Positions 57,627 through 64,000 of a DNA stretch of 64,000 nucleotides are shown here, one piece after another. This stretch comes from Pseudomonas fluorescens. GTDB lineage: Bacteria; Pseudomonadota; Gammaproteobacteria; Pseudomonadales; Pseudomonadaceae. How positions within the stretch are numbered: the first letter of the stretch is position 1; the number at the start of each line of letters is the position of its first letter. The notes under the pieces are model-generated. The model was not told the DNA's origin and did no database searches. It worked only from the letters and a program-made list of their open reading frames with translations. The DNA lies in contig NZ_CP012831.1 of the NCBI RefSeq assembly GCF_001307275.1, positions 5,758,501 through 5,822,500 of the forward strand, written 5' to 3'. The translations under genes were made by a program, and so were the position numbers.

Positions 57627-58157
57627 TCAGGCGAGGACGGGCAGGGCGCCCATCTTGCCGTGGCAATAAACCAGCGGCCCCGGTGTGTGCTGCGGGACGA
57701 TCAGGTTCTTCACGGCGCCGACCATGATGGCGTGGTCGCCGCCTTCGTATTCGCGCCACAGTTCGCACTCGATGATGGCGGTGGCGTTGCTCAGCAACGG
57801 GTTACCCCGTTCGCTCAAAGTCCATGCGATGCCCTGGGCCTTGTCCTTGCCTTTGCGGGCGAAGGCGTAGGCTTCGTTCTGCTGGCCGCCGGAGAGGAGG
57901 TGGATGGCGAAGCGCTTGTTCTTGATCAGCACAGGATAGGAGTCGGAGCTGTAGTTGGGGCAGAACAGCACCAGGGCCGGGTCCATCGACAGGGAGCTGA
58001 AGGCACTGGCGGTGAGGCCGACTACCTGGCCGTCGTCATCGAGGGTGGTGATCACCGTCACGCCGGACGGGAACGAGCCCATGACTTGTTTGTAGACGCT
58101 GGCATCGATCATCGGACGATCCTCGGGTTTTATCGGTTGTGGGCGCGCAATGTTCAT
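57627..58157 (-). CDS. Flavin reductase domain protein, partner of LLM monooxygenase
   Basis: This 176-aa flavin reductase has the core MGSFPSGVTVITTLDDDG and LTASAFSSLSMDPALVLFCPN, with conserved GGDHAIMVGAV near the C-terminus. It reduces FMN or FAD with NAD(P)H for the neighbouring luciferase-like oxygenase. The start was set at MNIARPQ with GGGAG at 8 nt; its ATG shares the A of the ATPase stop codon (TGATG), so translation is coupled to the ABC transporter. The coupling argues that the transported compound is the monooxygenase substrate. Confidence 0.87.
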   Translation of the reverse strand: MNIARPQPIKPEDRPMIDASVYKQVMGSFPSGVTVITTLDDDGQVVGLTASAFSSLSMDPALVLFCPNYSSDSYPVLIKNKRFAIHLLSGGQQNEAYAFARKGKDKAQGIAWTLSERGNPLLSNATAIIECELWREYEGGDHAIMVGAVKNLIVPQHTPGPLVYCHGKMGALPVLA

Positions 58158-59308
58158 CAATGAGCTCCCGCGGCCTTGTTCAGGTCGCTCTCGGCCCATT
58201 GGGTGTAGACACAGGCGTCGGCGGTGGCCCAACGCACGCGCACCGGGTCGCCGGCCTTGAGCGGCATGCCGGCGGCGGACAGCGCCTTGACGGTCATGGC
58301 CGTGCCGCCGGACGTCACCACGCTGCAAGTCTGGCTTTCACCGAGGAACAGCACTTCGACGACCTTGGCCGACACCTCATTCCAACCGGCCGCCAAGGGT
58401 TCCTGGGCCGCTTGCTCGACGCTCAGGGCGAGGGCTTTTTCCGGGCGCACCATCAGCAGCACGTCCTGGTCCGTTTGCAGGCCGGCAGTCAGGCGGATCG
58501 ACAGCGACTGGCCTTCGAAGGTCGCCACTGCGTTGCCCTGGGCCTTGAGCTTGAGGAAATTGGAGTTGCCCAGGAACGAGGCGACGAAAGCGTTCGGTGG
58601 ATTCTGGTAGAGGTCGTAGCCGCTGCCCAGACCGACGATCTTGCCGTGGCTGAAAATCGCGATGCGCTGGGACAGGCGCATGGCCTCTTCCTGGTCATGG
58701 GTGACGTAGACGATGGTGATGCCCAGGCGCCGATGCAATTGGCGCAGTTCATCCTGCAAGTCTTCACGGAGCTTTTTATCCAGGGCTCCAAGGGGTTCGT
58801 CCATCAGCAGGATGCGGGGTTCATAGACCAGTGCCCGGGCAATCGCCACGCGCTGCTGCTGACCGCCGGACAGTTGCGAAGGGCGACGATGAGCGAACTC
58901 TCCCAGTTGCACCAGCTTGAGCATGGCGTCGACCCGGCGTTCGCGCTCGGCGCTGGCCAGTTTGCGGATCGCCAGGGGGAAGGCAATGTTGTCGCGCACC
59001 GACAGGTGCGGGAACAGTGAGTAGCGCTGGAACACCATGCCGATGTCGCGTTTGTGCGGCGGTACGTTGACCAGGGATTTGCCGCCCACCAGGATCTCGC
59101 CGCTGCTGGGGGTTTCGAACCCGGCCAGCATCGACAGCGTGGTGCTCTTGCCCGAGCCGCTGGAACCGAGGAAGGTCAGGAATTCGCCGTCCTGGATCTC
59201 CAGGGAAATATCGTCCACGGCGGCAAAGTCGCCGTAGTGTTTGTTCAGGTTGCGCAGGCTGACCAGGGTCTTGTTGTTCTGTTGTGCGGGGTCTTTGACG
59301 GCACTCAT
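58157..59308 (-). CDS. ABC transporter ATP-binding protein, PotA type
   Basis: This 383-aa ATPase has Walker A GSSGSGKST, Q-loop, signature LSGGQQQRVAIARAL, Walker B RILLMDEPLGALD and H-loop VTHDQEEA, then a C-terminal TOBE regulatory domain (about 285-370). It energises import with the two PotB/PotC-type permeases. An AGGAG ribosome-binding site is present. The adjacent gene order SBP-permease-permease-ATPase matches spermidine/putrescine-family importers, but related systems carry many other small cations and acids. Confidence 0.92.
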   Translation of the reverse strand: MSAVKDPAQQNNKTLVSLRNLNKHYGDFAAVDDISLEIQDGEFLTFLGSSGSGKSTTLSMLAGFETPSSGEILVGGKSLVNVPPHKRDIGMVFQRYSLFPHLSVRDNIAFPLAIRKLASAERERRVDAMLKLVQLGEFAHRRPSQLSGGQQQRVAIARALVYEPRILLMDEPLGALDKKLREDLQDELRQLHRRLGITIVYVTHDQEEAMRLSQRIAIFSHGKIVGLGSGYDLYQNPPNAFVASFLGNSNFLKLKAQGNAVATFEGQSLSIRLTAGLQTDQDVLLMVRPEKALALSVEQAAQEPLAAGWNEVSAKVVEVLFLGESQTCSVVTSGGTAMTVKALSAAGMPLKAGDPVRVRWATADACVYTQWAESDLNKAAGAH

Positions 59309-59325
59309 CGTGTTCTCCTAGGCGC

Positions 59326-60135
59326 TCAGGCGCTGATTTCATTGCGCCGACGCAAGGCGGCGGCGATCACCATCACCAAGACCGAGAGGCCGATCAGCAA
59401 CGTCGAAGCGACGGCGATCACAGGCGTCAGGTCCTGGCGCAGGGTGGTCCACATCTTGACGGGCAAGGTTTGCAGGGTCGGGCTGGCCATCATCACGCTC
59501 AGCACCACCTCGTCCCACGACACCAGGAACGCGAACAGGGCACCGGCGACCATGCCCGGGCGAATGGCCGGGAAGGTCACCTTGAACACCGCTTGCAGGC
59601 GTGAGGCGCCGCAGATCACTGCAGCGTCCTCGATGGATTGGTCGAACAGCTTGAGCGAGTTGATGATCGAGATGATGGTGAACGGCAGTGCGACGATGAC
59701 GTGGCTGACCACGAACGCGAACATCGTCCCGGTGTAGCCGAGCTTGAGGAACAGCGCATACACCGCCACGGCGATGATCACCAGCGGCACGATCATCGGC
59801 AGGGTGAACAGGCCATAGAGCATTTCCCGGCCCGGGAAGCGCCCGCGCACCAGGGCAAACGCTGTCGGCAGGCCCAGTGCCACGGCGCAGACGGTGGTCA
59901 GCACCGCGACCTTGAGGCTGGTCAGTGCCGCGTTCATCCAGTCAGGGTTGGAAAAGAACTGGCCGTACCATTTGAGTGTCCAGCCCGGCGGTGGGAAGAC
60001 CAGCCATTGGGACGAACCGAACGACAGCAGCACGATGAACACGATGGGCAACAGCAGGAACAGCGCGATCAGGCCGGTGGTGAAATACAGGCCGAACCGC
60101 ATGCGCCGGCTCATGGCATTGGGAGTCAGGAGCAT
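59326..60135 (-). CDS. ABC transporter permease, PotC type
   Basis: This 269-aa protein with six membrane spans has the EAA-like loop IEDAAVICGASRLQAVFKVTFPAIRPG (about residues 170-196), which contacts the ATPase. The start ATG with GAGG lies 6 nt after the stop of the other permease. It forms the heterodimeric channel with the PotB-type subunit. Confidence 0.92.
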   Translation of the reverse strand: MLLTPNAMSRRMRFGLYFTTGLIALFLLLPIVFIVLLSFGSSQWLVFPPPGWTLKWYGQFFSNPDWMNAALTSLKVAVLTTVCAVALGLPTAFALVRGRFPGREMLYGLFTLPMIVPLVIIAVAVYALFLKLGYTGTMFAFVVSHVIVALPFTIISIINSLKLFDQSIEDAAVICGASRLQAVFKVTFPAIRPGMVAGALFAFLVSWDEVVLSVMMASPTLQTLPVKMWTTLRQDLTPVIAVASTLLIGLSVLVMVIAAALRRRNEISA

Positions 60136-60141
60136 GGCGGC

Positions 60142-61071
60142 TTACCTCGCGTTGCTGGCGCCCACCGGGGATTCCGGCTGGAGCTTCAGGTAGAAGTAGA
60201 ACAGCACCAGGGTGATCGCCACCAACAAGGCGGCGCCGGCACTGGCCAGGCCCCAGTTGAGGAACGATTGCACCTGCTGGATGATGAATTCCGGCAGCAT
60301 CATGTTCTGCGCACCGCCCAGCAGTGCCGGGGTCACGTAGTAACCGAGGGACATCACGAACACCATCAGCCCGCCGGAGAACAGCCCCGGCCGGCACAGC
60401 GGCAGGAATACCCGGAAGAAGTTGGTCCAGGGACTGGCGCCGCAGATGGAGCCGGCCTGCAGGATCATCGGGTCGATGGCCTGCATGGTCGCCTGCAACG
60501 GCAGGACGATGAACGGGATCATGATGTAGCTCATGCCGATCACCACGCCGGTGAGGTTGTGCACCATCTCCAGCGGCTGGTCGATGATGCCCAGCGCCAT
60601 CAACGCCTTGTTCACCACCCCGGAGGCTTGCAGCAGCACCAGCCAGGAGTAGGTGCGGGCCAGCAGACTGGTCCACATCGACAGCAGCACGATGTTCAGC
60701 ATCCAGCGGCCCCAGCCACGGGGCACCAGGGTGATGGCCCAGGCCAGGGGAAAACCCAGCAGAAGGCTGAACAGTGTGACCAGCCCGGCCACCGAAAAGG
60801 TGTTGAATAGCACTCGGGCATAGGCCGAGTTGGCGAACAATTGCTCGTAGTTGCCCAACCCGGGCACCGGCTCCAGCACACCGCGCAGCAGCAGGCCGAT
60901 CAACGGCGCCAGGAAGAACAGACCGAGGAACAGCAGGGCAGGGACCAGGTTACCGGCCCCGCGCCAGCGCTGTGCCAGCGACGGGGTGTGCGTCGCCGCC
61001 TTGGCCTGTACCGCACCGGCAGCGCCAATGGCGCTCCCGGTGCGAGGGGAGGTCGTTGCCGACATTTTCAT
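60142..61071 (-). CDS. ABC transporter permease, PotB type
   Basis: This 309-aa permease has six membrane spans after a hydrophilic N-terminal arm and an EAA-like loop DPMILQAGSICGASPWTNFFRVFLPLCRPG (about residues 205-235). The chosen ATG overlaps the substrate-binding-protein stop as ATGA. It pairs with the PotC-type permease encoded immediately downstream. Confidence 0.9.
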   Translation of the reverse strand: MKMSATTSPRTGSAIGAAGAVQAKAATHTPSLAQRWRGAGNLVPALLFLGLFFLAPLIGLLLRGVLEPVPGLGNYEQLFANSAYARVLFNTFSVAGLVTLFSLLLGFPLAWAITLVPRGWGRWMLNIVLLSMWTSLLARTYSWLVLLQASGVVNKALMALGIIDQPLEMVHNLTGVVIGMSYIMIPFIVLPLQATMQAIDPMILQAGSICGASPWTNFFRVFLPLCRPGLFSGGLMVFVMSLGYYVTPALLGGAQNMMLPEFIIQQVQSFLNWGLASAGAALLVAITLVLFYFYLKLQPESPVGASNAR

Positions 61072-62093
61072 TTGACCAGCCATTCGTTCCACCGTGTCGC
61101 GATGTCCTGACCGTTCTTGGCCCAGTACGCGAAATCAAGCGTGATCTGATCCTTGGCGTAGGCGGTCGGCAAGTTGGGGGCGAGCACCGAATCCAGGCGT
61201 GCAACGCTGTCGACGTTGACCGGGGCGTAGGCGGTCAGGTTGGAAAAGTCGGCCTGGCCCTTGGCGCTGCTGGCGTTGGCCAGGAATTTCATGGCGGCGG
61301 CCTTGTTTTTCGAACCCTTCGGGATGACCAGGATGTCGGCCATGACCAGGTTCTGCTTCCAGCTTACGCCGACCGGAGCGCCGTCTTGTTGCAAGGCATA
61401 GATCCGGCCGTTCCAGAACTGCCCGATGCTGGCTTCGCCGGACGCGAGCAACTGTTGGGACTGAGCGCCGCCGCCCCACCAGACGATGTCTTTCTTGATG
61501 GTGTCGAGTTTCTTGAAGGCGCGGTCCAGGTCCAGCGGATAGAGCTTGTCTGCCGCGACGCCGTCGGCCAGCAACGCCAGCTCCAGCACGCCTGGGCTTG
61601 GCCATTTGTACAGGGCGCGTTTGCCGGGATAGGTCTTGGTGTCGAACAGCGCGGACCAGTCCGTCGGCTTGCCGGCGCCGAGCTTGCCTTCGTTGTAACC
61701 GAGGACGAAAGAGAAGTAGAACGAGCCGACGCCATGGTCGGAGACGAAGCGCGGGTCGATCTTGTCGCGCTGCACCACTGAGAAATCGAGGGGTTCGAGC
61801 AGGCCTTCGGCCGCGGCACGCAGAGCGAAGTCCGCCTCGACGTCGACCACGTCCCACTGCACGTTACCGCTTTCGACCATGGCCTTGAGCTTGCCGTAGT
61901 CGGTGGGGCCGTCCTGGACCACGGTGATGCCGCTGGCCTTGCTGAACGGGTCGGCCCAAGCCTGCTTCTGCGCGTCCTGGGTGCTGCCGCCCCAACTGAC
62001 GAAGTTGACGCTTTCAGCGGCCATCGTCGCCTGGCTGGTGACACTCAGCAAGCCGGCAAAAAGAATTGCGGCTGCACTTTTCTTCAACACCAT
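61068..62093 (-). CDS. ABC transporter substrate-binding protein, PotD type
   Basis: This 341-aa periplasmic binding protein has a signal peptide (SAAAILFAGLLSVTSQATMAA) and the PotD-like fold: VNFVSWGGSTQDAQKQAWADPF, WDVVDVEADFALRAAAEGLLEPLDF, and VWWGGGAQSQQLLASGEASIGQFWNGR. Acidic residues typical of polyamine clamping are not obvious, so polyamine is only one option. The ATG with GAGG 8 nt upstream was preferred over a GTG two codons earlier. It is the first gene of the six-gene transporter/monooxygenase operon. Confidence 0.88.
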   Translation of the reverse strand: MVLKKSAAAILFAGLLSVTSQATMAAESVNFVSWGGSTQDAQKQAWADPFSKASGITVVQDGPTDYGKLKAMVESGNVQWDVVDVEADFALRAAAEGLLEPLDFSVVQRDKIDPRFVSDHGVGSFYFSFVLGYNEGKLGAGKPTDWSALFDTKTYPGKRALYKWPSPGVLELALLADGVAADKLYPLDLDRAFKKLDTIKKDIVWWGGGAQSQQLLASGEASIGQFWNGRIYALQQDGAPVGVSWKQNLVMADILVIPKGSKNKAAAMKFLANASSAKGQADFSNLTAYAPVNVDSVARLDSVLAPNLPTAYAKDQITLDFAYWAKNGQDIATRWNEWLVK

Positions 62094-62245
62094 TTTCACG
62101 CCCTCATTTGTTGTGTTTTTGAGCGGGCTTGGTAATGCCCGCCTATCGGGAGCAGTAGGTCCATCTGGCCTCTAAAGGCGACCGTGCCAAGGGCTGTTAT
62201 TGGTGCTTTCCCTTGTGGGCGCACTTGGCTGAATCATTCGGTCTA

Positions 62246-62270
62246 TGGAATATCATATTATGGTATTCCA
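62246..62270. promoter_or_regulatory. 25-bp near-perfect palindrome upstream of importer/monooxygenase operon
   Basis: The outer arms TGGAATA and TATTCCA and inner arms CATA and TATG are symmetric; only two paired positions and the centre deviate. It lies about 150 nt upstream of the PotD-type start. Its reverse strand contains ATACCATAATA, an exact match to the site upstream of ribBA. The rest of the 367-nt gap holds a REP pair and no gene. Confidence 0.7.
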
Positions 62271-62348
62271 AACTTTCTGCAAGCATTTTGCCGTACCGGC
62301 TATCTGTCCGAGGGCAGATTTTTCCTTGTCATTGCTGGGGCGAACCCT

Positions 62349-62436
62349 GTGGGTGCGCGCTTGCCCGCGATAGCGGTGTGTCAGTCAACATTCAGGTTGG
62401 CAGGTCCATTGCTATCGCGAGCAAGCTCGCTCTCAC
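62349..62436. repeat. Variant REP pair (REPIN)
   Basis: The left arm GTGGGTGCGCGCTTGCCCGC is a divergent REP, and the right arm GCGAGCAAGCTCGCTCTCAC is near-canonical. It lies between the ribBA paralog stop and the importer operon promoter. Confidence 0.82.
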
Positions 62437-62460
62437 AGGAGATTTGGGTGGGCCTCAGGC

Positions 62461-63570
62461 TTATCCGGTGAAGGGAATGCTCTCCACCACTTCCAAGTCA
62501 TACCCCGTCAGCCCCGCGTACTTGAGTGGTGGTCCCAAGTGCCGCAATTTGCCGACGCCCAGGTCCTGGAGAATCTGCGCGCCGGTGCCCACTTCAGAAT
62601 AGATGCGCGACTGGGAGCGGCTGAATTGTCGTGGCGGCTGGGTCAGTTGCGGTACGCGCTCGAGCAGCGCCTGGGAGGATTCGTGGTTGGCCAGCACGAC
62701 CACCACGCCGCGACCTTCCTCGGCCACCCGCTGCAAGGCCGCCCACAACGTCCAATTGGACGGGCCGTTGTATTCGGCACCCACCAGGTCCCGCAACGGA
62801 TCGATCACATGCACCCGTACCAGGGTCGGTTCTTCCCGGCGAATGTCGCCCATCACCATCGCCATGTGCACGCCGCCTTCGATGCGATCTTCGAAGGTGA
62901 ACAGGCGGAAGGTGCCGTGTACCGTGGGCAGTTCCCGTTCGCCGATACGCACCACGGTGTGCTCGGTACTCAGGCGATAGTGGATCAGGTCGGCGATGGT
63001 GCCGATCTTGATCCCGTGCTTGCGGGCGAAAATCTCCAGGTCCGGCCGGCGGGCCATGGTGCCGTCATCGTTCATCACTTCGACGATCACCGACGCCGGC
63101 GTGAAACCTGCCAGGCGCGCCAGGTCGCAACCGGCTTCGGTGTGCCCGGCACGGGTCAGGACACCGCCTTCCTTGGCCCGCAGCGGGAAGATATGCCCCG
63201 GCTGCACAATGTCGTTGGGCCCCGCATCGATGGCCACGGCGGCGGCGACGGTGCGAGCCCGGTCGGCGGCGGAAATACCGGTGGTCACGCCAGTGGCGGC
63301 CTCGATGGAAACCGTGAACGCGGTGCTGAACACGCTGCCATTGCTCGGCACCATCTGCTCAAGCCCCAGGCGCTGGCAGTGCTCGTCAGTCAACGTCAGA
63401 CAGATCAACCCACGGGCTTCGCGGGCCATGAAGCTGATCGTTTGGGCGTCGCAGCAGTCGGCGGCCAGCAGCAGATCGCCTTCGTTTTCCCGGTCTTCGT
63501 CATCCACCAGCAATACCATCTTGCCCTGGCGGTAGTCTTCGATGATTTCCTGAATGCTGTTAAAGGCCAT
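62461..63570 (-). CDS. ribBA: RibBA-like 3,4-dihydroxy-2-butanone-4-phosphate synthase with degenerate GTP cyclohydrolase II domain
   Basis: This 369-aa protein has an N-terminal RibB domain with intact DDEDRENEGDL acidic loop and GHTEAGCDLARLAG, converting ribulose 5-phosphate to the riboflavin C4 precursor. The C-terminal half (about residues 205-369) is a GTP cyclohydrolase II homolog, but the zinc-binding Cys cluster is missing: the expected motif position reads RVHVIDPLRDLVGAEYNG. The second activity is therefore probably lost, as in several pseudomonad RibBA proteins. An AGAGAG ribosome-binding site precedes the ATG. There is no room for an FMN riboswitch in the 82-nt gap to the divergent gene. 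Location next to a flavin-dependent oxygenase operon suggests a dedicated flavin supply. Confidence 0.9.
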   Translation of the reverse strand: MAFNSIQEIIEDYRQGKMVLLVDDEDRENEGDLLLAADCCDAQTISFMAREARGLICLTLTDEHCQRLGLEQMVPSNGSVFSTAFTVSIEAATGVTTGISAADRARTVAAAVAIDAGPNDIVQPGHIFPLRAKEGGVLTRAGHTEAGCDLARLAGFTPASVIVEVMNDDGTMARRPDLEIFARKHGIKIGTIADLIHYRLSTEHTVVRIGERELPTVHGTFRLFTFEDRIEGGVHMAMVMGDIRREEPTLVRVHVIDPLRDLVGAEYNGPSNWTLWAALQRVAEEGRGVVVVLANHESSQALLERVPQLTQPPRQFSRSQSRIYSEVGTGAQILQDLGVGKLRHLGPPLKYAGLTGYDLEVVESIPFTG

Positions 63571-63612
63571 GACGGGCTCTCTGTGTTTTGATGAAGGCTT
63601 GCTGGAGATCTA

Positions 63613-63633
63613 TTGTGGTATACCATAATACAA
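63613..63633. promoter_or_regulatory. Palindromic site between ribBA and DUF1330 gene
   Basis: TTGT..TAT...ATA..ACAA symmetry and the inner 8-bp palindrome GGTATACC are visible. It contains ATACCATAATA, identical to the core in the palindrome upstream of the importer operon. GGTATACC-type dyads are common for GntR/FCD regulators, but the regulator is not in this window. Confidence 0.65.
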
Positions 63634-63652
63634 AATAAACCGAGAGGTCACT

Positions 63653-63955
63653 ATGAAGGCGTACTGGATTGCTCACGTGGATGTCACCGACCCCGATCAA
63701 TACAGCCAATACACCCAGCGGGCACCGGCGGCCTTCGCGTTATATGGCGGACGAATGCTGGCCAGGGGCGGGCGCAGCGAAGCGATGGAAGGCCGGGCCA
63801 CGCCGCAGCGCAGCGTGGTGATCGAGTTCGACTCTTACGAACAGGCGCTGGCCTGCTATCACTCGGCGCAGTATCAGGCGGCCAGGCATCATCGCGAAGG
63901 CGTGGCCCGGGCCGAGGTGATCATTGTCGAGGGCGTGGCGCCCGTCAGCGGATGA
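63653..63955 (+). CDS. DUF1330-like small protein
   Basis: This 100-aa protein has the ferredoxin-like dimeric alpha/beta-barrel pattern of DUF1330: KAYWIAHVDVTDPDQYSQYT at the start, GGRMLARGG, VVIEFDSYEQALACYHSAQYQAAR and a C-terminal AEVIIVEG strand. Function is unknown; relatives often accompany catabolic genes. A GAGAGG ribosome-binding site is present. It is divergent from ribBA and shares the palindromic site. Its last 11 nt overlap the 3' end of the convergent partial gene. Confidence 0.85.
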   Translation: MKAYWIAHVDVTDPDQYSQYTQRAPAAFALYGGRMLARGGRSEAMEGRATPQRSVVIEFDSYEQALACYHSAQYQAARHHREGVARAEVIIVEGVAPVSG

Positions 63956-64000
63956 AGTGAATCTTGCCGCTGTCGTCGTTGCCCATGTAGATGCCATAGA
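63945..64000 (-). CDS. Partial gene, C-terminal end only
   Basis: The last 17 codons of a leftward gene entering from beyond the window read YGIYMGNDDSGKIHFIR-stop. The stop overlaps the DUF1330 gene end tail to tail. The fragment is too short to name; a beta-propeller-type end is an impression only. Confidence 0.4.
   Translation of the reverse strand, partial: YGIYMGNDDSGKIHFIR

Noticed and set aside
63571..63652. FMN riboswitch upstream of ribBA
   Set aside because: The gap to the divergent gene is only 82 nt and shows a palindrome, not the conserved FMN aptamer arms.

Overview
The window is a GC-rich chromosomal segment from a fluorescent-type Pseudomonas, most likely the P. fluorescens species complex. 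The evidence is the many REP palindromes starting GTGGGAGCGAGCTTGCTCGC and the close fit of the gene families (CstA/YbdD, HpaGEDFXHI with split hpaG, NfrA/NfrB, PotABCD-type and TRAP transporters) to pseudomonad versions. Coding density is high, operons are tight with many ATGA or 8-nt stop/start overlaps, and I see no rRNA, tRNA, CRISPR array, integrase or intact insertion sequence.

The first 28.9 kb looks like one catabolic neighbourhood for aromatic amines and acids. It holds an SphA-like outer-membrane protein, an MFS transporter and an amidase; a phenylacetaldehyde-dehydrogenase-like enzyme; a soluble PAS chemoreceptor; an outer-membrane barrel; an APC permease with a DUF3156-like partner; and a FeaR-like AraC activator. 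Next comes a LuxR/cupin/FAD-oxidoreductase/MoaF/two-SDR cluster reminiscent of the monoamine regulon. Then come the two-component 4-hydroxyphenylacetate 3-hydroxylase (oxygenase plus reductase fused to a MarR-like domain) and the complete homoprotocatechuate meta-cleavage operon hpaG1-G2-E-D-F-X-H-I. The latter is bracketed by two paralogous HpaR repressors and an HpaA activator. Together they can be read as a route from tyramine or a related amine through 4-hydroxyphenylacetate and 3,4-dihydroxyphenylacetate to pyruvate and succinic semialdehyde. GTTAAC-type dyads, including a perfect 13-bp inverted repeat, mark likely HpaR-controlled promoters.

From 28.9 to 38.1 kb, on the minus strand, lies an exopolysaccharide operon: wecB (UDP-GlcNAc 2-epimerase), a BcsB-like co-polymerase, nfrB (GT2 synthase with a c-di-GMP-binding MshEN module and a second MshEN-like repeat), nfrA (TPR plus outer-membrane barrel) and a ybcH-like gene. 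It resembles the E. coli N4-phage glycan-receptor system, with the precursor enzyme and a BcsB-like subunit added. An AT-rich 0.9-kb gap follows, holding a possible gene remnant.

The section from 38.9 to 56.3 kb carries a DctQMP TRAP transporter, a three-unit tandem REPIN array, a PheC-like periplasmic protein, a TetR/MFS/SDR group, a Cache-domain two-component system facing cstA-ybdD with a cluster of TACGTA sites between them, a large chemoreceptor, a Fur-box-preceded TonB-dependent siderophore receptor and an acyltransferase-3 protein.

The last 7.5 kb is a tightly coupled minus-strand operon: a PotDBCA-type ABC importer, a flavin reductase and a luciferase-like monooxygenase. Next to it are a ribBA paralog whose GTP-cyclohydrolase domain lacks the zinc cysteines and a divergent DUF1330-like protein. 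Two intergenic palindromic regions there share an identical 11-bp core, which suggests a common, unidentified regulator.
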